Below are positions 1-7,104 of a stretch of 64,000 bases of DNA, one piece after another. The stretch covers positions 62,001-126,000 of the forward strand of contig JBEVVG010000001.1 of assembly GCA_040507225.1 (NCBI GenBank). Reading direction: 5' to 3'. Positions within the stretch are counted from its first letter, which is position 1. Every line of letters starts with the position of its first letter. A program made the position numbers and the translations under genes. The notes below the pieces were generated by a model. That model did no database searches. It was not told the DNA's origin and saw nothing but the letters and a program-made list of their open reading frames with translations. The DNA comes from Thiodiazotropha sp040507225. Its GTDB lineage: Bacteria > Pseudomonadota > Gammaproteobacteria > Chromatiales > Chromatiaceae.

Positions 1-41
1 TTGATTATTACCGAACTCTGTGAAATTTCAGGCAAAAGTCC

Positions 42-58
42 TGTCGGAAAGTTTTACA
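42..58. promoter_or_regulatory. Possible activator site upstream of sigma-54 promoter
   Basis: The 17-base sequence TGTCGGAAAGTTTTACA is an imperfect dyad (TGT...ACA ends with A/T-rich middle) about 65 bases upstream of the -24 element of the sigma-54-type promoter at 123-138. That distance suits an enhancer-binding protein site. No known regulator is assigned; the call is an inference from position and symmetry only. Confidence 0.3.
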
Positions 59-122
59 AAAGAAAATCCGGGCGCATCGCCGAACGATTAAAATCGTTGC
101 AAATCTATGGGGTTGACTCGGC

Positions 123-138
123 TGGCACTCTTTATGCT
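123..138 (+). promoter_or_regulatory. Sigma-54 (-24/-12) promoter candidate
   Basis: TGGCAC at 123-128 followed after five bases by ATGCT at 134-138 keeps the invariant GG (124-125) and GC (136-137) with exactly ten bases between them, as RpoN promoters require. The -24 box is a perfect TGGCAC; the -12 box has ATGC in place of TTGC. Transcription would start near 149 and run into the short ORF at 178. The match is seen in the sequence; use by RpoN is inferred. Confidence 0.6.
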
Positions 139-177
139 GCTTTATAGACAGAAGCGTTGTAAAAAGAGGAGTGATCA

Positions 178-270
178 ATGTCAGTCATCCGCACACAACC
201 CGTAGCCTGGCCGGAAGATCCGGCATGGCCCGATCCCCTGGGTAATGATCCTTACGACCTCAGCATTTGA
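178..270 (+). CDS. Unknown 30-residue proline/tryptophan/aspartate-rich peptide
   Basis: Thirty codons starting at ATG 178 and ending in TGA. A strong ribosome binding site, AGAGGAG (165-171), lies six bases before the ATG, and a sigma-54-type promoter stands about 40 bases upstream, so the unit promoter-RBS-ORF looks deliberate. The peptide has no hydrophobic stretch; its middle is built from WP and DP pairs (WPEDPAWPDP, then GNDPYD) and it ends in LSI. I do not recognise a family. It could be a leader peptide, a small regulator, a precursor peptide, or the remnant 5' end of a lost gene; no partner gene lies downstream on the same strand, only the 3' side of the phbB operon. Whether it is translated is uncertain. 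Confidence 0.45.
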   Translation: MSVIRTQPVAWPEDPAWPDPLGNDPYDLSI

Positions 271-406
271 GTCATGAGATGAGGTGCCCGCATCCTGCCT
301 TTCAGTCGTCCCGCTGCATTTTCAACGGCGCTTACCCTTACCCGTTGGAAGGCTGAAGTCTGCCGACTGAACACAGATTGCGGTGTTTGATATCTGGGCT
401 GTGTGC

Positions 407-433
407 AAAAAAACCCGGCGGAGGATGCCGGGT
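407..433 (-). terminator. Rho-independent terminator after phbB
   Basis: On the minus strand a seven-base-pair stem (ACCCGGC at 427-433 and 413-419 as complementary arms) with a seven-base loop is followed by a run of seven T (407-413). It lies about 80 bases beyond the phbB stop. A second perfect nine-pair hairpin (478-486 with 500-508) without a T run sits between it and the stop codon. Confidence 0.8.
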
Positions 434-515
434 CGAAGGTTTTCTCTCAAGGAGGAGAGGCAGAAAACTCTATGAAGACGCCCCGGTAAACCAGGCCTGC
501 CGGGGCGTTACTGCA

Positions 516-1265
516 TCAGTGAATGAACAAACCACCGTTCACCGGCAGGTTGGCACCGGTGATGTAGGTGCTGGCGTCATCCGCCAGGAAGGCCACCGCC
601 TGTGCGATCTCTTCCGGTTCACCCATGCGACGCATGGGGATGCCGCCGACAATCGCCTCACGCACATCATCACGCATCGCGGCGGTCATCGCAGTTGCGA
701 TATAACCGGGAGACACGGTATTGACGGTTACGCCCTTGGCAGCACCTTCATAGGCCAGCGCCATGCTGAAGCCGTGCATACCGGCCTTGGCGGCGGAGTA
801 GTTGGCCTGGCCGAACTGGCCACGCTGGCCATTGACCGATGATATGTTGATGACCCGGCCAAAACCCCGCTCGATCATGCTGTTCCAAACCGGCTGGGTG
901 ACGTAGAAGGCGCTGCTCAGGTTGGTGTCGATCACCGCGTCCCACTGCTCGGCCGTCATCTTTTTCATGGTGCTGTCACGGGTGATGCCGGCACAGTTGA
1001 CCAGGATGTCCACCGCGCCGAATTTCTCGACAATCTCAGCCATCAGCTGGCTGCCGCCTTCTGCCGTTGAGACATCACCGGCTACCACTGCGGCTTCTGC
1101 TCCCTGAGCCTTGAGACTCTCCTGCCAGGCCTCGACCTTGTCCTGCTCCGAGGGATGGCAGGTGGCGACGACCTTGGCGCCTTCCTGTGCAAGGCGCAAA
1201 CAGATAGCGGTACCGATTCCACCCATACCACCGGTAATGACTGCGAGCTTGTCATGACAACTCAT
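516..1265 (-). CDS. phbB: Acetoacetyl-CoA reductase (NADPH-dependent)
   Basis: Second step of PHB synthesis: reduces acetoacetyl-CoA to (R)-3-hydroxybutyryl-CoA in the cytoplasm. A 249-residue short-chain dehydrogenase with the cofactor motif TGGMGGIG (residues 11-18), NCAG (90-93), catalytic serine in the ISS segment (about 142) and YSAAK with Tyr156 and Lys160. It ends in GANLPVNGGLFIH, the tail typical of PhaB/PhbB rather than FabG. The ATG is preceded by GAGGAAG at good spacing. It is the last gene of the minus-strand set phbA-phaR-phaP-phbB and is followed by a terminator at 407-433. Length and motifs fit the family closely; FabG is the only serious alternative, and the storage-locus context argues against it. 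Confidence 0.95.
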   Translation of the reverse strand: MSCHDKLAVITGGMGGIGTAICLRLAQEGAKVVATCHPSEQDKVEAWQESLKAQGAEAAVVAGDVSTAEGGSQLMAEIVEKFGAVDILVNCAGITRDSTMKKMTAEQWDAVIDTNLSSAFYVTQPVWNSMIERGFGRVINISSVNGQRGQFGQANYSAAKAGMHGFSMALAYEGAAKGVTVNTVSPGYIATAMTAAMRDDVREAIVGGIPMRRMGEPEEIAQAVAFLADDASTYITGANLPVNGGLFIH

Positions 1266-1525
1266 TCGATTTACTTCCTCATATTACGCCGGGCAAACAA
1301 CCCGGATCAGGTGACACTGAAAATCAGGTTTGGCACAGGATTGCGACTCGATGGAAACAATCCCGTTGCGCTGAACAGGTTGTTGAAATTCCTCTCGGAT
1401 ACTTGCAAGGAATGCTGAAATCTGTCCTGAAGGTACTCTTGAATGTCATTGATGCGAGTCATTCTTGAGGCGGATTTCATACCCGTTTGAGCGAATTTCA
1501 ACAGCCTGTTATTGGATGTCCGAAA
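1266..1525. other. Intergenic gap between phaP terminator and phbB
   Basis: About 260 bases with no supported gene. A minus-strand open frame crosses it, but it begins inside the phaP terminator, has no ribosome binding site and shows no recognisable protein motif. The gap probably holds the phbB promoter, since a strong hairpin separates phaP from phbB; I could not pick out convincing -35/-10 boxes. Confidence 0.5.
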
Positions 1526-1557
1526 AACATAAAACCGGCTTGCGCCGGTTTTATGTT
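1523..1557 (-). terminator. Strong hairpin terminator after phaP
   Basis: A perfect 14-base-pair stem (1526-1539 with 1544-1557), core ACCGGC/GCCGGT, with a four-base loop. On the minus strand the arm runs out into TTTTT (1527-1523), making it a Rho-independent terminator 17 bases beyond the phaP stop. The A/T-rich outer stem could also work on the plus strand. Confidence 0.85.
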
Positions 1558-1573
1558 GTTTCAAGTAATCAGA

Positions 1574-1945
1574 TCAAGCGGCCTTTTCAGCAACTTTGTT
1601 GATCTTCTCATTGATGGAGGCCATGTTGGTCTCATACCAGCCACGGTACTCTTCACCGGTCTTCTGACCCTGCTCGATGACATCGCGGGTCTGGGTCATC
1701 AGGTCTTCACCCAGTTTGCGGGTGAGGTCCATCTGGCCGCGCAGAGCGGTGTGATAGTCCTTGGATTCGGTCATCAGTTTGAACTGTTCCATACCGTTGT
1801 TCATCACGGTGTTCAGGGTGGTCAGTTGAGCGTCCATCACATAGTTCCAGGTCTTCAGACCGATGTCGGTCAGCTGACGGAAACTGTCGTAACCGGAAGT
1901 GTTGAACTCGTTCATCATCTCAATACTTTCTTTTGCGTTTGCCAT
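1574..1945 (-). CDS. phaP: Phasin (PHB granule-associated protein)
   Basis: Small amphipathic protein that coats PHB granules. With the ATG at 1945 it has 123 residues; this start is chosen because CAGGAGC lies just before it, whereas in-frame codons further upstream fall inside the promoter. The chain is almost all helix-forming and lacks proline and cysteine. It shows features common in class III-locus phasins: an acidic N-terminus, a central KTWNYVMDAQ segment, and a C-terminal EEYRGWYETN region before a lysine/alanine-rich end. It lies between phaR and phbB; its own promoter with candidate PhaR sites (1989-2044) and a strong terminator suggest an abundant, separately regulated transcript, as expected for a phasin. 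Confidence 0.9.
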   Translation of the reverse strand: MANAKESIEMMNEFNTSGYDSFRQLTDIGLKTWNYVMDAQLTTLNTVMNNGMEQFKLMTESKDYHTALRGQMDLTRKLGEDLMTQTRDVIEQGQKTGEEYRGWYETNMASINEKINKVAEKAA

Positions 1946-1988
1946 GTTAGTGCTCCTGTTAGGGGGGGATTGTGCGATGCAGCATTGT

Positions 1989-1997
1989 TGCAGTGCA
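1989..1997. promoter_or_regulatory. Candidate PhaR operator over phaP -10 region
   Basis: TGCAGTGCA fits TGC-N3-GCA, the core reported for PhaR operators in alphaproteobacteria (CTGC-N3-GCAG). It touches the -10 hexamer of the phaP promoter (1997-2002) and would cover the transcription start, a classic repressor position. Nearby TGCAGCA repeats add to the TGC-rich character. Seen directly; PhaR binding is inferred. Confidence 0.5.
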
Positions 1998-2025
1998 GCA
2001 TATGTCAGGAACGAGGGGCTGTCAA
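1997..2025 (-). promoter_or_regulatory. phaP sigma-70 promoter
   Basis: On the minus strand a perfect TTGACA (2025-2020) is followed after 17 bases by TATGCT (2002-1997), four of six matches to TATAAT. Transcription would begin near 1990, giving a leader of about 45 bases before the phaP ATG at 1945. Confidence 0.75.
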
Positions 2026-2031
2026 GAAAAA

Positions 2032-2048
2032 TTTGTGCGCCGCACAAA
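2032..2048. promoter_or_regulatory. Perfect dyad upstream of phaP -35, candidate PhaR operator
   Basis: TTTGTGCGCCGCACAAA is a perfect inverted repeat with seven-base arms around a three-base centre and contains TGC-N3-GCA (2036-2044). It stands seven bases upstream of the phaP -35 box. A related GCGCACAAA sequence occurs upstream of phaE at 4327-4335, so both sites may answer to PhaR. Confidence 0.55.
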
Positions 2049-2227
2049 ATATTTTTTAGTCGGGTTTAGGAGGGGCGTATAATCGTAACTTACTGTATTT
2101 TATGACTATAATGATTGATCAGTCTACCAGGAGTGCTGAAAAGCCAGGGTGAGAATGAATTTTTTTCGGCATGTGGTGAAAAATTTCTGCGTCCAGCAGG
2201 CGGTCTGCGAGGCTCCGGACCCTGAGG

Positions 2228-2704
2228 TTACTTATCCTCTTTTTTACCGCTGAAACCGGTCGCGCCGAAAAACTCCTTCTGCAGGTTGCTCCACATCTTC
2301 ATGTTGGTTTGAGCCAGGTTGGCCATCTGGGTGAAGGGGTCTTCCCCGATGTTCTTGCGGAACTGCTCCTGTTGCGCGGTGAACAGGCTCAGACTCTGCT
2401 CCAGGTAGTTGCCGAAGATGCCCTGCAGGGTACCCCCGTAAAAGCGGATGATCTGCGAGAGCATGTCCGTGGTGAACAGGGGGGTTCCGCCCGATTCGGT
2501 CTCGAGGATGATCTGCAACAGGATGGTGCGGGTGATGTCCTCTTCCGAGGTGGAGTCGATGACCTTGATCATCTCGCCGCCGATAATCAGCTGCCGCAAC
2601 TGGGTCAGGGTGATGTATTTGCTCTGTTCCGTGTCATAGAGTCGGCGATTGGGATATTTTTTGATGAGGCGTTCTGACATGTCTTTGGCACTGTTATAGG
2701 TCAT
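2228..2704 (-). CDS. phaR: Polyhydroxyalkanoate synthesis repressor
   Basis: DNA- and PHB-binding repressor that controls phasin synthesis. The PHB/PHA accumulation regulator DNA-binding domain is plain at the N-terminus (RLIKKYPNRRLYDT, then KYITL, with a basic-aromatic core), followed by the central domain (GGTPLFTTDMLSQIIRFYGG) and a helical C-terminus resembling that of PhaR proteins (FGNYLEQSLSLFTAQQEQF). The longest frame gives 158 residues from ATG 2704; a second ATG at 2680 would give 150 and starts right before the conserved motif. Neither has a clear ribosome binding site, so the start is unsettled. It lies between phbA and phaP, and candidate operators flank the phaP promoter. Confidence 0.92.
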   Translation of the reverse strand: MTYNSAKDMSERLIKKYPNRRLYDTEQSKYITLTQLRQLIIGGEMIKVIDSTSEEDITRTILLQIILETESGGTPLFTTDMLSQIIRFYGGTLQGIFGNYLEQSLSLFTAQQEQFRKNIGEDPFTQMANLAQTNMKMWSNLQKEFFGATGFSGKKEDK

Positions 2705-2802
2705 CCATGCAACATCATACTAAATATGGGGTTTCAAGAGGTAGTACTAGAACGCACTGTGAGGCGGCAGGGGGTGAGTGCGCGGAAAAGCTGGAGATGC
2801 GC

Positions 2803-2834
2803 AGTGGCCCCGGGGTATGGCGCCCGGGGCCACT
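2803..2834. terminator. Strong hairpin after phbA
   Basis: A perfect 12-base-pair G/C-rich stem (AGTGGCCCCGGG at 2803-2814 with its complement 2823-2834) and an eight-base loop, about 30 bases beyond the phbA stop and upstream of phaR. No T run follows, so it may partly terminate transcription or protect the phbA end of the message. Confidence 0.5.
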
Positions 2835-2865
2835 GGACTGCCGGAGCAGCGGCTATGTTCGCGGA

Positions 2866-4050
2866 TCAGCCGCGTTCGACCGCCATCGCGACACCCTGGC
2901 CGCCCCCGATACACAGGGTAGCCAGGCCTTTTTTGCTGTCCCGGCGTTTCATTTCATGCAGCAGGGTGACCAGAACCCGGCAGCCCGAGGCGCCGATCGG
3001 ATGCCCCAGGGCAATCGCCCCGCCGTGCACATTGACCTTGCTCATGTCCCAGCCCATCTCCTGATTGACGCACATGGCCTGTGCGGCGAAGGCCTCATTG
3101 GCCTCCACCAGGTCCAGGTCATCCACCTGCCATCCGGCCTTTTCCAGACATTTGGTCGAGGCGGGGATCGGCCCGGTACCCATGATTGCGGGGTCGACGC
3201 CCGCAGAGGAGAAAGCTGCGATCCGAGCCAGCGGTTCCAGTCCCAGAGACTTGGCCTTGCTTTCGGTCATCACCATGACCGCTGCGGCGCCATCATTCAG
3301 TCCCGAGGCATTACCGGCTGTGATGCTGCCATCCTTTGAAAAGGCGGGACGCAGTTTCCCGAGACTCTGAGCGGTGGTGCCGGGGCGCGGGAACTCGTCT
3401 TTGTCGAAGATCACCGGATCGCCTCTGCGCTGGGGGATCTCGATCGGTACGATCTCGTCGCTGAACACGGCTTCATTCAGCGCCGCCTCGGCCTTTTGCT
3501 GGGAGGCGGCGGCGAATTCATCCTGCGCCTCGCGGCTGAATCCGAATTTGTCGGCGATATTCTGCGCGGTGGTGCCCATGTGGTAGTTGTTGAAGGCATC
3601 CCACAGTCCGTCGACGATCATGGTGTCAACCATCTTCCAATCGCCCATCTTGCTGCCATTGCGGGAGTTCGGCAGGGCGTGGGGCGCCAGACTCATGCTC
3701 TCCTGGCCTCCGGCGATGACCACCTCGGCATCACCGCAGGCGACGGCCTGCATCGCCAGGTGTACGGCTTTCAGGCCGCTTCCGCAGACCTTGTTAATGG
3801 TCATGGCCGGGGTTTCCACGGGCAGTCCCGCGGCGATGCTGGCCTGGCGGGCGGGGTTCTGCCCGGTTGCAGCGGTCAGAACCTGACCCAGTATGACCTC
3901 ATCCACCTGCTCGGGTTTGACGCCGGTGCGCTCCAGCAGTCCCTTGATGATGGTTGCGCCAAGCTGATGGCCGGGAATGCTGGCCAGGCTTCCGCCGAAA
4001 GTACCGATGGCGCTACGCACAGCGGCTACGATTACGATGTTCTCACTCAC
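2866..4050 (-). CDS. phbA: Acetyl-CoA acetyltransferase (beta-ketothiolase)
   Basis: First step of PHB synthesis: condenses two acetyl-CoA to acetoacetyl-CoA. The 394-residue chain is a full-length thiolase with nucleophilic Cys89 (NKVCGSGLKAV), His350 (ALGHPIGASG) and Cys380 (CIGGGQGVA), the complete catalytic set. The start is GTG at 4050, in the context GCGAGGATT upstream at rather long spacing. It heads the minus-strand group and is divergent from phaE-phaC across a 446-base gap, the arrangement known from Allochromatium vinosum. A degradative thiolase is the alternative, but phbB/phaC neighbours point to biosynthesis. Confidence 0.95.
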   Translation of the reverse strand: MSENIVIVAAVRSAIGTFGGSLASIPGHQLGATIIKGLLERTGVKPEQVDEVILGQVLTAATGQNPARQASIAAGLPVETPAMTINKVCGSGLKAVHLAMQAVACGDAEVVIAGGQESMSLAPHALPNSRNGSKMGDWKMVDTMIVDGLWDAFNNYHMGTTAQNIADKFGFSREAQDEFAAASQQKAEAALNEAVFSDEIVPIEIPQRRGDPVIFDKDEFPRPGTTAQSLGKLRPAFSKDGSITAGNASGLNDGAAAVMVMTESKAKSLGLEPLARIAAFSSAGVDPAIMGTGPIPASTKCLEKAGWQVDDLDLVEANEAFAAQAMCVNQEMGWDMSKVNVHGGAIALGHPIGASGCRVLVTLLHEMKRRDSKKGLATLCIGGGQGVAMAVERG

Positions 4051-4496
4051 CTTGGATAATCCTCGCTTTATGTGTTTATTTGAAAGTCCCCAGTGGGGAC
4101 GGTTTCTATATGACCGTCACGGCTCATCAGTCGCACGGGCTGGCCGGGCAGTATCTCCGGCGAGCCTCGCTCCGAGTCTGATACTCAATCGCCCGCTTTC
4201 CTGTTTGGCAGTCAAGCATGGCGGCTGTCTGTGACGGCGATTCACCCGGCAATCCGGCTGCTGATCGGGTGGAATTCCTGCTGCCTGCTGCAGTCGACAG
4301 GGTGTGTTGTAACAAAAAATGTTGCAGCGCACAAATTTTATTGCTAGCTTAGATACAGACCCACGGAACGAGAGGCTGTGTTTCGTGGCAAATGAGGCTG
4401 ACAGCACACGAAACAACCCGTATCCCGGTGCCGTTACCGCTTTTTACTGGCGGGGAACGGCAACAGGTTACATCGATTGAACGACAGGGCCAAACC
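4051..4496. other. Divergent control region between phbA and phaE
   Basis: 446 bases without a supported gene; short open frames here lack ribosome binding sites and known motifs. It must hold the promoters for both arms of the PHB locus. One TGC-N3-GCA site lies at 4323-4331 on the phaE side. I could not assign -35/-10 boxes with confidence. Confidence 0.6.
4323..4335. promoter_or_regulatory. Candidate PhaR operator upstream of phaE
   Basis: TGCAGCGCACAAA holds TGC-N3-GCA (4323-4331) followed by the same GCACAAA and T/A-rich tail as the dyad at 2032-2048 near phaP. The shared tail makes common recognition more likely than the six fixed bases alone would. Binding is inferred. Confidence 0.4.
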
Positions 4497-5597
4497 ATGA
4501 GTGAATCTGCTTTCTGGAACGAGGACTGGATGAAGACCCAACAGAAGTACTGGGACAACTGGACGGAGATGAGTCGCAAGGCGATGGGGATGGACATTCC
4601 CAAGAAATCGCCTATTGAGAGTGCCATGGAGCACTGGTGGCAGGCGGTCTCCCCCTCGGCCAACGACATGTCCCGTGATTTCATGGGCAAGATGCTCGAT
4701 CAAACCCAGAGCTACTTCCGCCTGGCTGAAGACTATTACAGCAATGCCCAGGATTCGTCCCACTGGCTGGAGACGGCCAACCGCACCGCCAAGGATCTGC
4801 AGAACCTGTTTTCCAGCGGCATGGAGCGGGTGTTCAGCGGCACCGAATCGGCGGGCGACGATGCCATGCACAAGATGATGGCGTTCTGGGAAATGCCGAT
4901 GGACAACTGGCAGCGCATGATCTCCTCCCTCTCGCTGATGCCGGGCGACCTGTTGCGCAATATGCCCAGTCAGGAAGGCATGGGGCTGGAGCGTTTTCTC
5001 AGCGCCCCGGGACTGGGGTACATGCGCGAGGAGGAAGGTCAGTACAAGAAACTGATGAATTCGGTGATTCAGTATCAGCGCGCGCTGGGCGAATACGCCA
5101 ACTTCTTCTCCAATCTTGGTCTGCTGGCTGCCAATCGCCTGCGTGACAAAATCACCGAGGTCTCGGACAACGACGGGCAGATCGAATCCGCACGCGGGCT
5201 CTACGACCTGTGGGTCAGCAGCAGTGAAGAGGTCTATGGCGAACAGGTGATGACACCGGAATACGCACGTATTCACGGCAGCCTGGTCAACAGCCTGATG
5301 AAACTGAAGCAGCGCCTTGGACATGTGGTGGACGAGACCCTGGGCGGTCTGAATATGCCGACCCGGCGTGAACTGCGCACCTTGCAGGACCGCCTGCAGG
5401 AGTCGCGCCGCGAAGCCAAGTCTCTGCGCTGCGAAGTCGAGGAACTGAAGGAGCAGATGCTCGCGCTTCGCTCCCAGATGTCCAGTCTGCCGAAACAGAC
5501 CGAAGCGGCGGCCGCGCCGACCGCATCCGCCACCCCGAAGAAAAAAGTCAGTGTAAAAAAACAGGCCGCGAAGAAACAGGCGCGTAAGAGCGACTGA
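4497..5597 (+). CDS. phaE: Class III PHA synthase subunit PhaE
   Basis: Non-catalytic partner of PhaC in the two-subunit PHA synthase of purple sulfur bacteria and relatives. The ATG at 4497 (weak AGGG before it) gives 366 residues beginning MSESAFWNEDWMKTQQKYW, the N-terminus usual for PhaE; an in-frame ATG at 4392 would add an unrelated-looking 35-residue stretch. The protein is helical; about residues 290-335 form a coiled-coil-like run ending in a Lys/Ala-rich tail (PKKKVSVKKQAAKK). It is followed after 26 bases by phaC. The low similarity among PhaE proteins makes motif proof thin, but position beside a class III phaC and the aromatic N-terminus make the call firm. Confidence 0.93.
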   Translation: MSESAFWNEDWMKTQQKYWDNWTEMSRKAMGMDIPKKSPIESAMEHWWQAVSPSANDMSRDFMGKMLDQTQSYFRLAEDYYSNAQDSSHWLETANRTAKDLQNLFSSGMERVFSGTESAGDDAMHKMMAFWEMPMDNWQRMISSLSLMPGDLLRNMPSQEGMGLERFLSAPGLGYMREEEGQYKKLMNSVIQYQRALGEYANFFSNLGLLAANRLRDKITEVSDNDGQIESARGLYDLWVSSSEEVYGEQVMTPEYARIHGSLVNSLMKLKQRLGHVVDETLGGLNMPTRRELRTLQDRLQESRREAKSLRCEVEELKEQMLALRSQMSSLPKQTEAAAAPTASATPKKKVSVKKQAAKKQARKSD

Positions 5598-5623
5598 TCG
5601 GAACGGAAACGAGGAGAACCGAC

Positions 5624-6694
5624 GTGCAACCATTCAACATGCGGCCGGATCGCCTGGCCGAAGAAGTATTCGACTACAGTCGCAAACTGGGCAAGGGTGT
5701 CGAGAACCTGCTGAACGCAGAGAAGATCGACACGGGTGTAACCCCGAAGGTGGAAGTGTATGCGGAAGACAAACTGCGTCTGTATCGCTACGAGTCACCC
5801 GCGGACGTGGTACAGAGCCCGGTGCCGACACTGGTGGTCTACGCCCTGGTGAACCGCCCCTACATGACCGATCTTCAGGAGAACCGTTCCACGATCCGCA
5901 ATCTGCTGGCGGCGGGTCAGGATGTCTACCTGGTCGATTGGGGTTACCCGGACGAGGCAGACCGTTCACTGACCATGGACGACTACATCAACGGCTACCT
6001 GGACCGCTGTGTGGACGTGATCCGTAAACGCCACAAACTCGACAAGATCAACCTGCTGGGTATCTGTCAGGGCGGCGCATTCAGTCTGTGCTACAGCTCG
6101 ATGCATCCGGACAAGGTCAAGAACCTGGTCACCATGGTGACCCCCGTGGATTTCAAAACTCCGGACAACATGCTTTCGGCCTGGGTGCAGCACATGGATG
6201 TCGATCTGCTGATCGATACCCTGGGCAACGTGCCGGGGGAACTGCTGAACTGGACCTTCCTGTCGCTCAAGCCCTTCAGTCTGACCGGCCAGAAATATCT
6301 GAGCATGGTGGATGTCCTGGAGGACGAGGACAAACTGAAGAACTTCCTGCGCATGGAGAAGTGGATATTCGACAGCCCGGACCAGGCCGGAGAGACCTTC
6401 CGGCAGTTCATCAAGGACTTTTACCAGAAAAACGGATTTCTGGAGGGTGGGGTGAAGATCGGCAAACGCCAGCTCGATCTGAACAACATCACCTGCCCGA
6501 TCCTCAACATCTATGCGGAGCAGGATCACCTGGTACCGCCCGATGCCTCGCGTGCGCTGCGCGGCCTGACCGGCTCCAAAGACTACACGGAACTCTCCTT
6601 CCCGGGTGGTCATATCGGCATCTATGTGAGCGGCAAGGCGCAGAAAGAGGTGCCACCCGCCATCGGCCGCTGGCTGGATGACCGGGTCAAGTGA
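5624..6694 (+). CDS. phaC: Class III poly(3-hydroxybutyrate) synthase catalytic subunit
   Basis: Polymerises (R)-3-hydroxybutyryl-CoA into PHB at the granule surface, in complex with PhaE. The 356-residue alpha/beta hydrolase fits class III length (about 355). The lipase-like box GICQGG carries nucleophile Cys148; Asp301 (AEQDHLVPP) and His330 (PGGHIG) complete the triad, at the spacing known for the A. vinosum enzyme. The start is GTG at 5624 with GAGGAG at 5611-5616; an ATG five codons later is less well placed. A terminator follows at 6741. Confidence 0.97.
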   Translation: MQPFNMRPDRLAEEVFDYSRKLGKGVENLLNAEKIDTGVTPKVEVYAEDKLRLYRYESPADVVQSPVPTLVVYALVNRPYMTDLQENRSTIRNLLAAGQDVYLVDWGYPDEADRSLTMDDYINGYLDRCVDVIRKRHKLDKINLLGICQGGAFSLCYSSMHPDKVKNLVTMVTPVDFKTPDNMLSAWVQHMDVDLLIDTLGNVPGELLNWTFLSLKPFSLTGQKYLSMVDVLEDEDKLKNFLRMEKWIFDSPDQAGETFRQFIKDFYQKNGFLEGGVKIGKRQLDLNNITCPILNIYAEQDHLVPPDASRALRGLTGSKDYTELSFPGGHIGIYVSGKAQKEVPPAIGRWLDDRVK

Positions 6695-6740
6695 TTTTCA
6701 ACGAATGATCCTCCCCCGGTAGTTCTCTACCGGATTGTTC

Positions 6741-6767
6741 GGGGTGCCTACGGCACCCCTTTTTTTT
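6741..6767 (+). terminator. Rho-independent terminator after phaC
   Basis: GGGGTGCC and GGCACCCC form an eight-pair stem around a three-base loop and are followed by eight T (6760-6767), 46 bases beyond the phaC stop. Confidence 0.92.
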
Positions 6768-7104
6768 AGCTGTCAGACGGAGTGCGCCTGCCTTCAAGGG
6801 TGAGCTTGCAGACTGTTCATGAATTAAATTCGGCTGCGCCGTGTTCAATTCTGAGCGAAGTTGCGGGGATGTCTGAAACCCTCTGCTCAGCGGGTAGACG
6901 CCCATCGACTGCTCCGTTCCTTACCTCAACCAGCAACGGGATGATAATGCGGAACTAACCTTGTAACATGGATTTCGAAATGTGCGATGCCTCCCGGAAG
7001 GCTGATGCAACAATCTGTGGCTTGATTTATCAACACAACGTCCCGTGAATCACTGCGCCAGTGGAGTGAAGCGCGGGTATAGCGCCGCATAACAGGGGAG
7101 TGGC
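6768..7104. other. Gene-free stretch before nhaA
   Basis: Some 340 bases with no supported gene. It presumably carries the nhaA promoter and leader. I looked for a regulatory RNA but can point only to short stems, none convincing by eye. Confidence 0.5.

Noticed and set aside
1..147. Open frame from the left edge to TAG at 145-147 that could be the 3' end of a gene
   Set aside because: Only 48 codons, A/T-rich composition unlike neighbouring genes, no recognisable motif, and it runs through the sigma-54-type promoter.
1307..1564. Minus-strand 85-codon frame between phaP and phbB
   Set aside because: Starts inside the phaP terminator, no ribosome binding site, no family resemblance.
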